Shown here one piece after another: positions 17,175 through 25,266 of a stretch of DNA of 48,308 bases. Each line of letters opens with the position of its first letter. Position 1 is the stretch's first letter. The notes under the pieces are model-generated. The model was given only the letters and a program-made list of their open reading frames with translations. It was not told where the DNA came from and did not search any database. The stretch comes from Deltaproteobacteria bacterium (GTDB lineage Bacteria; Bdellovibrionota_C; UBA2361; SZUA-149; JADZAE01): the NCBI GenBank assembly GCA_020852715.1, contig JADZAE010000041.1, forward strand, positions 1 through 48,308, read 5' to 3'. A program made the position numbers and the translations under genes.

Positions 17175-17195
17175 TAACCAATGCATGATTGGTTA
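17175..17195. promoter_or_regulatory. Perfect inverted repeat, operator-like
   Basis: TAACCAAT-GCATG-ATTGGTTA has perfect 8-bp arms around a 5-bp centre, 32 bp upstream of the 16703-17143 gene. The size and spacing fit a dimeric regulator site or a short leader hairpin. Confidence 0.45.
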
Positions 17196-18092
17196 GTGTG
17201 TAAGCAACGCCGGCAAAAGTTGTCCACCAATCTGCTTAATGACTGTCCATAACCATACCGCGTAAGCAGGTTTCCGTGCCCTGGGCAACGAGAAACACAA
17301 TCGACGCCAAATAAGTCTGTCATTCACTCCGGTTCCTTATATAAGGAATCATCCAGAGAGGAGGCCAAACTACCATGCTTGCCGCTAATCTGGGCGCGTG
17401 TCGGCATAGTTAATATTTGGGCCAGTTTATATTTGAGGAAAATGACGGTCAGCGCATGAACAGCAGTCGTCCACTGAAAACTTCTCACATTGTTTCTCCC
17501 GCTACCGGGTTTTCCACGAACAGCAACCAAAGGAACATGAGAAAGGGGGGACAGAAACTGTCAGTGACATAATTCCGGCCTAGTTTTAGATACGAACCAC
17601 ATTGCCAGCTTAGTCATATGAATTCCTTAAGTTTAGGTGGATTTCTACGACTTCTGATTTGCATACCAGAGCTAAAAATCCTAATCCAAAAGGCGATGCG
17701 GAGATTTCTTCGGAACCTTTCCTTGTAAACATCATGGAAGAATAATTCACGTCTAAGGCTTCCGGCGAAAGCTATGGCGTCCTTGAGATTTTTGCCCAAA
17801 ATTTTAAACTAAGGCGGATACCATTATTTTTTTACGTTGATTTCAGGAAATATCGAGAATTCCGAAATAGATTCAGAATAGACCAACTAAATTCCCTTAA
17901 CGGACGGCGAGATACCGGACAAGGGGAGCAGAAGTGCGAAAAGCAACTACCTCGATGAGTTCTGATGATTCGTTTTCGGAAAACACGGCTGATTCCTCTG
18001 CCCCCAAACTTCTATTTTTGAAAATTTCTTGATGCTAGAAGAGTAGCACGTGAACTACTTGATATTTGATCACATCTTGCCAAGGAGAATTT
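17196..18092. other. Gene-poor region, about 0.9 kb
   Basis: No gene with recognisable similarity is seen. Two short minus-strand frames (17324-17530, 68 aa; 17614-17799, 61 aa) lack ribosome sites and family features and may be remnants of something lost. Two perfect palindromes stand out: TTCCTTATATAAGGAA (17333-17348) and GACAG-AAA-CTGTC (17550-17562). The last 30 bases carry the ribosome site of the leuA-like pseudogene. Confidence 0.4.
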
Positions 18093-19083
18093 ATGAGACG
18101 GATTATTATCGCTGACAGCACACTTCGCGGATTAGAGCAAAATCCGGAATTAGCCATCAGTCGCCGTGCGCGCTTAGTTATCGCTCAAAGTCTTAAGCAG
18201 CTTAATGTTGATGTGCTGGAAATCGGCTATCCGGCGGCCAGTGTCGATGAATATCGAGCAGTGCAATACATCGCTACTTATTTATTCGACATCACTCTTT
18301 CTGTGCTTGCTCGGCCCAATAAGTTGGAAATCGATCGCGCTTGGGATGTAATACGGGCGACGGCAAAACCGCGCCTACTTTTGTTTATGGGCTCTCAGGC
18401 TACGCACAAATCCGGGACGACACGCTTAAGCAACGAAGAAATAATGCTTAATCTTGGACAAATGACGGCATATGCTGCGCATCTTTGTCCTGATGTCCAA
18501 GTATCTCTGGAACCGATAGAGCTTTGTGGTTTTGAAGCGATGTTGCGTTTTGCTCACATAGCTATCGATGCCGGAGCGAAAGTAATCAACATCCCTGATA
18601 CCTATGGTTATGTGCAGCCGAGCGAATTTCGTCATTTGTTAATAAGACTCTCTAATGAGCTTATGGATAAGCTAAAAAATAACTGTGCAGTTTTGAGTGT
18701 GCAGTGCCATAATGACTTGGGAAATGCTTTAGCTAATACGCTCTCGGCACTGCGGGTCGGTGTCATGCAGGTAGAATGTTCAATTGCCGGTTTTGGTAGC
18801 GCGGCCGGACTATTATGATGCGGAAATGCAAATAAAACTTGAGCAACTGTATCCTTTAGCCCGTTTAATTACGCCAATACTAGGAATGATTACGCCTGAT
18901 CACACGCCGATTGTTGGCACCAAGACTTTTAATTATAAAGGACGCTCTAAGCAGAGTATCTTAAACCGACCAAACATTCCCTATAGTGTTCTTACGCCGT
19001 CAATGCTTGGTATCCCGGCAGTTGAGCATGATTTAAGCGAAAATAACGGGCAAGCAGTAAGCTCAGATGTGAATGCAAGTTAG
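18093..19083 (+). pseudogene. LeuA-like (2-isopropylmalate synthase family), broken
   Basis: Start at ATG 18093 with AAGGAG upstream. The N-terminal catalytic barrel is recognisable: ADSTLRGLEQNPEL (family DTTLRDGEQ-PG), PAASVDEYRAVQ, INIPDTYGY, and the metal-binding VQCHNDLGNALANTLSA, then MQVECSIAGFGSAAG. At about 18805-18818 the frame is lost. The family continuation (LYPLARLITPILGM, PIVGTKTFNY) resumes in another frame from 18784-19083, with the NAALE segment after the G-AG motif missing. The C-terminal regulatory domain is also absent. The active-site RDGEQ reads RGLEQ. Deletion plus frameshift means no working enzyme. LeuA makes 2-isopropylmalate for leucine; a homocitrate- or citramalate-synthase relative is possible. 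Confidence 0.8.
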
Positions 19084-19171
19084 CTGAGGGAAGTCTCCAA
19101 CTTGCGCAAACTCCTAAGTTTGCGTATCAGGTGGGTTAAATTATGAGGTTAGCTCAGTAGGGGACAAAGGC

Positions 19172-19786
19172 GTGGCGCCAAAAATAAAAAGGAAAATTAA
19201 AAATCAGGATAGAATCTTTTTGGCCCGAGAGATTACGGGCTGGCCAAGATTTATCTTGAGTTCAGGTATTATACTGGCGATTTTATTCGTGCTTAGCTGG
19301 ATTTATACGTTTGGCTATTTTGAAAGCCGCAATACGCACATTTATAAAACGTGTTTTGCTCGCCAGCTTATCAAAGAGCTGGCTTGGGAAGGCGCAGCGC
19401 GCAGCTGTTTGCGCGATGTTGTGGCCTCGTCTAGTGCTAAGTATCGTGTGGATAGCAGACTTGTCTGGGCGGTGATTGCGGCAGAATCGAATTTTAACTA
19501 TCGCGCTGTTTCACCGAGGGGGGCGATGGGGTTTATGCAAATTATGCCCTCGACAGCACGCGAACTTGGGGTTTCTGACCCTTTTGACCCACAAGAGAAT
19601 ATTCTTGCCGGCGCACGCTATTTGCGCCGCATGCTGGATAAGTTTAATGGTGATTATCGCATGGCTTTGGCGGCCTATAATGCCGGACCGGCAAAAGTGA
19701 AAAACGCTAAAGGCATTCCCGACATTAGCGAAACCAAGGCTTACGTGGATAAGATAATGAGAGAGCTGGAACAGAGCAAAGGGTAA
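19172..19786 (+). CDS. Membrane-anchored lytic transglycosylase (SLT domain)
   Basis: 204 aa from GTG 19172. A basic N-terminal cytoplasmic stretch is followed by one membrane helix (about 27-48), then an SLT domain from about 85. The catalytic Glu is E105 in VIAAESNFNYRAVS, followed by GAMGFMQIMPSTARELG, DPQENILAGARYLRRML and ALAAYNAGPAKV, all canonical. Such enzymes cut peptidoglycan and leave 1,6-anhydro ends in the periplasm. No secretion-system genes adjoin it, so cell-wall turnover is the simplest role. Confidence 0.9.
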   Translation: MAPKIKRKIKNQDRIFLAREITGWPRFILSSGIILAILFVLSWIYTFGYFESRNTHIYKTCFARQLIKELAWEGAARSCLRDVVASSSAKYRVDSRLVWAVIAAESNFNYRAVSPRGAMGFMQIMPSTARELGVSDPFDPQENILAGARYLRRMLDKFNGDYRMALAAYNAGPAKVKNAKGIPDISETKAYVDKIMRELEQSKG

Positions 19787-19814
19787 GCATCTTACTCTCG
19801 ACTTAGCACTCGCC

Positions 19815-19950
19815 CCGAGTCTTATACGCAAGTCCATCAAATGCGTTACTTTATAGCAGCTACACTACTGTCATGCGCACCCGGTGCTACCGCCGCATTT
19901 TCTTATGCCGGAGGCGCTAGCGCGGGGATAGCGTTCGATATAAAACTCAG
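19815..19950. mobile_element. Decayed copy of the Tn5-end-type element
   Basis: The left end CCGAGTCTTATACGCAAGT (19815-19833) matches the terminal repeat of the elements at 43953 and 46457 with two changes; the right end (19932-19950) keeps about 13 of 19 bases, ending AAAACTCAG. The next 26 bases, including CATCAAATGCGTTACTTTA, match the interior of the 43953-44304 element read in reverse. Flanking CACTCGCCC / CACTTGTCC agree at 7 of 9 bases, as for an old 9-bp target duplication. It lies just past the stop of the thrombospondin-repeat gene. Confidence 0.6.
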
Positions 19951-19980
19951 CACTTGTCCCCAGGTATCGCAGCTTAAATA

Positions 19981-20802
19981 CTATTCTTCACCGGGGTCGG
20001 TTGTCTCTTCGCTTGATGTCTCTTCGCTGGAGGAAATGGAGAATACTGATGACATTGAACTTTGTGCAACAGAGCTTGATGCCGGCGCCTTAGGAACGTC
20101 AAAATCGGGTATGCTTTTAGCGTCACCCGGCGCTGCTTGCACAAGATATTCCAGGGCATCGCTAAAACCGTCAGAATCAGTATCGCTGTTGTTATCCAGC
20201 GTTTGCATATCTTTTTCTACTTGATTGGATAGGCCATCGCGGTCAGTATCGATAGGCTCTGTGCCCTGAGGATTTAATTCGGTTTGGGGATCTGTGTATG
20301 ATGGTTTATCATCCGCATCGAAAGGATCCGATCCGGCAAGTAGTTCTAAGCCATCAGAGAACTCATCTCCGTCTATGTCGGGGTTGTTTTTGTCTAGGTG
20401 CTTATTTGTTTCAAATAGGTCACCCAACCCATCTTCATCGCTATCTTCAGTATCATTAGAGACGACTTCGCTGGTGGACAATGAAATTGACTGCAACTTA
20501 GTGTTTGGAAGCTGGCGGTCATTTAATGGATCGCTTTTCGTTATAAGTTCTATTCCGTCAGCATAGCCATCGTAGTCGCTATCAGCTTTAGTCGGATCAG
20601 TGCCAATCTTTGATTCAAGGCTGTCCGATAGCCCATCGCTATCACTGTCCTTAGGCGAGGCAGAAGATGATCCCCCGGAGGCAGAACCGGCGGAAGCACT
20701 GGCGCCTAAATAAAAATCTTCCTGCATTTCTTCATTAGTGCAGGCTGTTAAAATCAAGAAAGTGCCAGCAAAAAATATTGTGATAATTAATAATGTTTTC
20801 AT
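19981..20802 (-). CDS. Lipoprotein with thrombospondin type 3 calcium repeats
   Basis: 273 aa. The signal peptide ends in LILTAC with lipidated C21. The mature protein starts with a Ser/Gly/Ala-rich linker, then three or more Asp-rich repeats of the type DSDSDGLSDSLESKIGTDP, DSDYDGYADGIEL, DSDEDGLGDLFE, DTDRDGLSNQVE and DTDSDGFSDALE. These bind calcium in thrombospondin type 3 and related surface proteins. The C terminus is a low-complexity Ser/Glu/Thr tail ending DPGEE. Expected at the outer membrane or cell surface. Exact role unknown. The stop codon is 31 bp from the decayed mobile element. Confidence 0.82.
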   Translation of the reverse strand: MKTLLIITIFFAGTFLILTACTNEEMQEDFYLGASASAGSASGGSSSASPKDSDSDGLSDSLESKIGTDPTKADSDYDGYADGIELITKSDPLNDRQLPNTKLQSISLSTSEVVSNDTEDSDEDGLGDLFETNKHLDKNNPDIDGDEFSDGLELLAGSDPFDADDKPSYTDPQTELNPQGTEPIDTDRDGLSNQVEKDMQTLDNNSDTDSDGFSDALEYLVQAAPGDAKSIPDFDVPKAPASSSVAQSSMSSVFSISSSEETSSEETTDPGEE

Positions 20803-21144
20803 AAACTAAGTTTAAATTGGAATTTCCGCAGAATCTACCTGGAGTTGATGACCATGACAATGATATTTTGCTGAGCGCAGCCTAGTATCGTACGAGGTGC
20901 TTAAGGAGACTCAACAATCACAGATTTAGCTTGAAACTAGCTATTTTTTGGGCCAAGCTCCATAAATGGCTTGCGGGGATAAACAAAGATAGCCTACAAC
21001 GGGGCCAGTAACTTTTCACAATATTAGTAAATAAAAGCCCGGGAGTTATTATATTGTTTAATCCCATGAATGGTTATGGGGAAAAGGGGCAATAACCTAG
21101 CGCGCAGTTATTTTAAATATTTTCTGCACGACTAATGGAGTTAC
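20803..21144. other. Intergenic region, no gene
   Basis: Nothing coding is seen. GGTTAT (21072-21077) and ATAACC (21092-21097) form a weak inverted repeat around a GGGG-AAAA-GGGG core. The divergent promoters of the lipoprotein and the CorC/HlyC gene must lie here; no convincing pair of hexamers was found. Confidence 0.35.
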
Positions 21145-22581
21145 ATGAACTATTATATCTATTTAGAAATACTGTTAATATTTTTGCTAGGAGTTGTTTC
21201 TTCATTTTTCCTAGCGGTAGAGTTTTCGCTGATTACTGCCCGTACCGGCATTCTCGAAGATCGAGCTAACGAGGGACATTTTTTTGCCGGCTTAGCAAGT
21301 AAACTTGCAGCCCGGTCGGAAGCGATAATTGTTGCCTGTCAGTTGGGGACATTGCTCTGTTTATATTGTTCCGGAGTTCTTGGTGTACTTATCATATATA
21401 ACGAATACGCTCAGAATAGTTTATGGTTGGGACTTAGCCTTTGCGTTGCTTCATTTTTAGTGTTTGCCTACGGTTGGATTTTTGGTCGATCAGTGGCGGC
21501 GAAATTTCCGGAGAAAACACTAATGTTTTTCTCTTTGCCCATGTATTTGTTTTATCTGACTTTTGTTCCTGTTGTTTATTTGATCATGTTTACCAGTCAG
21601 CTGGTGCTGAGAATATTCGGAATAACACCGGAAGTTGAACCCAGTAAAATCCATAGTTCAGAAGAAATCGCCGAATTGGTCACACAAAGCGCCGTTTCCG
21701 GTGAGCTTGATAAAAGCGAGCAAGAAATGTTGCATGGTGTTATTGGCTTGGCCGGCACTGTAGCGCGGGAAATAATGACTCCGCGCACAGACATAGTTGC
21801 TGTCCCGGTAACGGCGAGCTTAGGCGAAACAATGGCTTTGGCCATTGATTCCGGCTTTTCTCGACTGCCTGTTTATGAAGGCACGGTTGATAATATAATC
21901 GGTATGTTGATCGTCCGTGATTTGCTGCAATACCTTTCGGCATCTTGTGACGAACGCGCGAAAAATCAAGAAATATTTTCCATGAAGAATATCATGCGTG
22001 AGGCTTACTTCGTCCCGGACACTAAGCCTATCGATGATTTACTGAATGATTTTAAACGGACAAAAGTGCATTTAGCTATCGTGCTTGATGAGCATGGTGG
22101 CGTTGATGGTTTGGTCACTCTGGAAGACTTGCTGGAGGAGATAGTTGGCGATATTTTAGATGAGTCCGATGTTGTGGAACATCCTATTAGAGTCGTCAAC
22201 GAGCAGGAAGTAGTGGTTAGTGGCGCTATTTTGGTTTGTGATATTAATGCCCGATTTCGGTTTTGTATCCCTGAAGGCGCTTACGACACCATTGCCGGAT
22301 TTATACTTGCGACATTGGGGAGAATGCCTGTGGAGCATGAGACAATAGAAATTCACCGCGGCCAAATATATTTGGCGAAAAATAATGCATTGGAATTATT
22401 GGATAATAGATCTTCTGAAGCACAGGTAGAGGAATTTAGTGAGGGAACGGTTTGCGTGGAAGGGGCAGGACAAAGATTTTGTGTCGAAAAGATTGAGGCA
22501 AACCGTATCGAACAAGTCAGAATAAGCATCATCAAGGAAAATTTATCTGGCGAAAATGAGCAAGAAGCCGTATCTTCTTGA
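21145..22581 (+). CDS. CNNM / CorC-HlyC-type membrane protein with CBS pair
   Basis: 478 aa. Residues 1-190 form a DUF21 (CNNM) membrane domain with four helices. A CBS pair follows (about 205-335: MTPRTDIVAVPVTASLGETM and FVPDTKPIDDLLNDF, with LVTLEDLLEEIVGDILDE), and then a CorC_HlyC domain (about 345-435: GAILVCDINARF, AYDTIAGFILATLGRMP). Proteins of this build are linked to magnesium or cobalt export, and some were named hemolysins historically. ATP binding by the CBS pair usually controls activity. GGAG precedes the start. It is followed closely by two unknown genes in the same direction. Confidence 0.88.
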   Translation: MNYYIYLEILLIFLLGVVSSFFLAVEFSLITARTGILEDRANEGHFFAGLASKLAARSEAIIVACQLGTLLCLYCSGVLGVLIIYNEYAQNSLWLGLSLCVASFLVFAYGWIFGRSVAAKFPEKTLMFFSLPMYLFYLTFVPVVYLIMFTSQLVLRIFGITPEVEPSKIHSSEEIAELVTQSAVSGELDKSEQEMLHGVIGLAGTVAREIMTPRTDIVAVPVTASLGETMALAIDSGFSRLPVYEGTVDNIIGMLIVRDLLQYLSASCDERAKNQEIFSMKNIMREAYFVPDTKPIDDLLNDFKRTKVHLAIVLDEHGGVDGLVTLEDLLEEIVGDILDESDVVEHPIRVVNEQEVVVSGAILVCDINARFRFCIPEGAYDTIAGFILATLGRMPVEHETIEIHRGQIYLAKNNALELLDNRSSEAQVEEFSEGTVCVEGAGQRFCVEKIEANRIEQVRISIIKENLSGENEQEAVSS

Positions 22582-22614
22582 CATATTTGACTTATTTTAA
22601 GCGAGAGATAGTTT

Positions 22615-23028
22615 ATGACTGATGGCAATGAAAATAACCCAATCGATAATGTTTTGGTAAAGGATGATTCCCCAAATATAGAAACCGAGGGGAAAGATAA
22701 TAAAAGACGCCCAGGGACAGGTGGCCGAGATTTACAAGTATCGGCACTAGTCCACTTGATGGGGTTGCCGACCAAAGACGATTACAAAGTACTGGAAAAG
22801 AAAGTAGACTTACTGAGTAACAAGCTTACTTCTTTGGCTGTGAAAGTCGATCGTGTGCTAACGGAGATTTCACAAAGTGAAATAATTGGAGCTATTGAGC
22901 GGGTTGATTTGCAGATCTCTGATTTGCGAGCCGTGATTAAAAAGTATTTACCAAAGACATCCAGCCATGAAGGGGATGCCACAATCAGCGAAACCGGAAG
23001 TTCTTCCAGTATCCCCAAGGTGAAATAA
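22615..23028 (+). CDS. Coiled-coil protein, unknown function
   Basis: 137 aa, 33 bp after the CorC-type gene. The N-terminal 45 residues are disordered and polar; the region about 55-112 (DYKVLEKKVDLLSNKLTSLA, then KVDRVLTEISQ and IERVDLQISDLRAVIKK) has clear heptad spacing. The C terminus is again polar (Ser-rich). No signal or membrane helix. This layout resembles small phasin-like or adaptor proteins, but no family is recognised. It is probably co-transcribed with its neighbours. Confidence 0.65.
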   Translation: MTDGNENNPIDNVLVKDDSPNIETEGKDNKRRPGTGGRDLQVSALVHLMGLPTKDDYKVLEKKVDLLSNKLTSLAVKVDRVLTEISQSEIIGAIERVDLQISDLRAVIKKYLPKTSSHEGDATISETGSSSSIPKVK

Positions 23029-23050
23029 GACAGCTATAAGGTTACGATAA

Positions 23051-24304
23051 ATGAGACATTCTACTCAGGAAATAAAAAAGCAGAAAGCTGCGTTAATTAA
23101 AACAGCTAAAACGCTTAAAGCAAAAAAGAAGCAAAAAACTATTGATCTTCGTCTCGGAGCAAAAAAAAATGCCGCGAAGAAATCGGCGACCGCTAAAAGC
23201 AAAACAGCACCGGCAAAAAGCAAGCAAACAAGGCAAGCTAAAGGTAAGCTCGCGAGCAAGGATTTAAAAGGTAAAATCCTTAAAACCGCCGTAAAAAAAG
23301 TTTCGTCAGCGGCTCAGCGTGCCGTGGGCAAGGGGCAGAAATTAGCTAGAAAAATAGAAAAGGTTACGCGCGCTACTCCGCCTTTAAGTAGAAGAGTTGC
23401 TTTAGTTAAGGCGGAGAAGATTAGGCAGGCAACTTTGGCTAAGCAACGCAAAGAGATGCAGCAGCGAATGGCTGAGGAAAAAACAGACGTTGCTTTGCCC
23501 GTATATTTAACCACGCCAACGAAAAAAATGTTAAAAGTCTTTCGTCATGCCAAGCGCAAACAAGACAAAGTGCTAGCGGCCAAAAAAGGATCAGCGCGGG
23601 GGTTTTTAGCTAAGGTTGATAAAAGTGCCAAACGTTATGTGGTAGATTTGCGCATTCATACTCCGGCTACTGATAGTTATTTGGCTACAGGCGGCATCGA
23701 ACCAAATCAGGCACTGGTGAGACTGGCTAAGGCCAAGGGCGTTGATCTGTTAGCAGTTACTGACCTTTACAGCGCAGCGAGCGTTGATGAAGTAAAGCAA
23801 GCCGGGCAAGATATGAAAATAACAATTTTGCCCGGTGTGGAAATCGTTTGCGAAATGGCTTCTTGTTCGGATATACCTTTTGTTTGCTTATTTCCCGAAT
23901 ATTACGGTCGTGAAGAGATAGAAAGAGTGCTGCGACTATTGGATGTTCCCGGCGAGGCCGAGGGACATAGTAATTATCTATTGCGCCGCGATCTTCGTGA
24001 TGTTTTGCGTATCGTTGAAGGCCAGGGCGGACTGATGATTCCTTCGCATGTTGATAAAACGCCAATTCGCCAGCTGGCAATTCCTTCTTTGGTCGAGGAT
24101 TATGGTTTCCATCTTTTTGATTTGGTTTACGAAGATAATGTCAGCTATTTTAAGGAAAATTGGCCAAATGGTGGCTTTACTTTCTCGTCGTTTTCAAATG
24201 CTAATTCCTTGGCGCAGGTGGGGACACGATTAGCAAAACTACGTTTGAAGGACGCAACTTTTGCAGCACTAAAGGATATAACAAAAAGACGCGACGGCGA
24301 ATAA
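23051..24304 (+). CDS. Lys/Ala-rich tail fused to a degenerate PHP domain
   Basis: 417 aa. Residues 1-120 are a histone H1-like run of Lys, Ala and Ser (many KKSA, AKSK, KKVSSAAQ words). A helical linker follows, then a PHP domain from about 195 to 400. The domain matches PHP proteins by DLRIHTPATDSYLATGGI, ALVRLAKAKGVDLLAVTDLYS, ILPGVEIVCE and GGLMIPSHVDKT. In active PHP phosphoesterases the first motif is D-H-x-H and the second T-D-H; here they read R-x-H and T-D-L, so two metal ligands are lost while the PSH histidine remains. Probably a DNA- or RNA-associated pseudoenzyme. Third gene after the CorC-type gene (22 bp gap). Confidence 0.75.
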   Translation: MRHSTQEIKKQKAALIKTAKTLKAKKKQKTIDLRLGAKKNAAKKSATAKSKTAPAKSKQTRQAKGKLASKDLKGKILKTAVKKVSSAAQRAVGKGQKLARKIEKVTRATPPLSRRVALVKAEKIRQATLAKQRKEMQQRMAEEKTDVALPVYLTTPTKKMLKVFRHAKRKQDKVLAAKKGSARGFLAKVDKSAKRYVVDLRIHTPATDSYLATGGIEPNQALVRLAKAKGVDLLAVTDLYSAASVDEVKQAGQDMKITILPGVEIVCEMASCSDIPFVCLFPEYYGREEIERVLRLLDVPGEAEGHSNYLLRRDLRDVLRIVEGQGGLMIPSHVDKTPIRQLAIPSLVEDYGFHLFDLVYEDNVSYFKENWPNGGFTFSSFSNANSLAQVGTRLAKLRLKDATFAALKDITKRRDGE

Positions 24305-24318
24305 CCGCCTTGCCGGAA

Positions 24319-24816
24319 TTATTGCGCTTCCGGGAGTTCTCCCATGACTATAATTTCCTCGGGGCTGGGATTGTCATCGACATCAGCCATCGGAAATTCT
24401 CCATTTGGCGGTAGGGCTTCATCGGGGTTTTCAAAAAACTGATTATAATATTCTTCGCTATCAACATACTCAGCGTTGTCTTCTCCTTCTTGGGTTTGTG
24501 CTTCAAAGATATTTTTATTGCTAAGGACTTCAACTCGGCCATCGGGATACTCAATGGTAACCCGATCGTTTGCAATATCAATAATGTTTCCAACATTGAA
24601 AGGAGATTGATCAACATCAAAGACGTCCTGTTCTTTCGTGTCTGTATTTTCGATTAGGGCAACTGTATCACCATTACTGTCCTGAGAAGAACCGACTAAA
24701 CGAAGTTTCGGTAATCCGATAAACGAAAATGCTATGCCTAGTATAAGCAGCATAAGGGCCAGGTAATACCAAAGGCTCTTGCGTTTGTGTGATATGTTTA
24801 CTGAACTGGCTACCAT
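24319..24816 (-). CDS. Single-pass membrane protein with GspC-like domain
   Basis: 165 aa. A basic start is followed by one membrane helix (about 15-36, YYLALMLLILGIAFSFIGL). The next part, VALIENTDTKEQDVFDVDQ ... GNIIDIANDRVTIEYPDGRVEVL, resembles the homology region of GspC, the inner-membrane protein of type II secretion that contacts the secretin. The last 60 residues are acidic and low-complexity. No other secretion gene adjoins it, so it may be an orphan GspC-like protein. Convergent with the PHP gene, 14 bp apart. Confidence 0.6.
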   Translation of the reverse strand: MVASSVNISHKRKSLWYYLALMLLILGIAFSFIGLPKLRLVGSSQDSNGDTVALIENTDTKEQDVFDVDQSPFNVGNIIDIANDRVTIEYPDGRVEVLSNKNIFEAQTQEGEDNAEYVDSEEYYNQFFENPDEALPPNGEFPMADVDDNPSPEEIIVMGELPEAQ

Positions 24817-24964
24817 TAAGATACCGCTGTCATTGATCTAAGTCCCTGAGTTTACTATCGGAAGTTTTAGCTAAAAGTTTATACTTATAATCATGAATAT
24901 TCTTTGAGACTTAGGCGTCGATTAGGCTAGCTTGGGTGGTTCAAAATTAGTATCCGTTCTCGAT

Positions 24965-25150
24965 TTTTACTGAGTTTCTATATAAAAGCCCCCTGAGGGG
25001 GCAAGTTTTACGAAGCAAAACTGTGAGGGGACAGAGACTAAGCCTTCACAAGATTAGTCGTTTCCGATGAGAAAACGTCAATAAATTTAAAAATATTCAT
25101 GTTTCTAATACCCCTGAAATTTTAATGAAAATTATCCCGTGAAGGCTTAC
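24965..25150 (-). ncRNA. Structured RNA candidate, copy 1 of a two-copy element
   Basis: Read on the minus strand from 25150: an 11-bp closing stem (25139-25149 with 25039-25049), an inner hairpin (25059-25065/25071-25077), then a hairpin AGTTTTGC-TTC-GTAAAACT (25022-25004), and GCCCCC-TCA-GGGGGC (25002-24988) followed by TTTT, an intrinsic-terminator shape. The other copy (44313-44498) has the same parts. Differences between the copies keep pairing through G-U pairs only on this strand. The middle of the element is AT-rich and variable. It lies in the 450-bp gap before htpX, which runs the other way; nothing else was found in 24817-25266. Confidence 0.55.
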
Positions 25151-25266
25151 AAAGATTATACCATATGGAAAAGTTATGAATGAAATTAGCGAAGTAGTTG
25201 CGAAAGCAAACGGAGATGGTTACTTAGTTTTCGTATTTAAGCGAAATTATAATTAATAGGTGAATT

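Noticed and set aside
17324..17530. 68-codon minus-strand frame, considered as a transposase tail
   Set aside because: A short aromatic/basic stretch suggested it, but no catalytic motif or inverted repeats surround it; kept only as an unexplained open frame.
19148..19166. GTTAGCTCAGTAGGGGA, like a tRNA D-arm
   Set aside because: No acceptor, anticodon or T-arm follows at the right spacing; it is the leader and ribosome site of the lytic transglycosylase.
25038..25101. 20-codon reading frame inside the two-copy element (minus strand of copy 1)
   Set aside because: Copy 2 has a frame difference in the same place, so the peptide is not conserved; the RNA structure is better supported.
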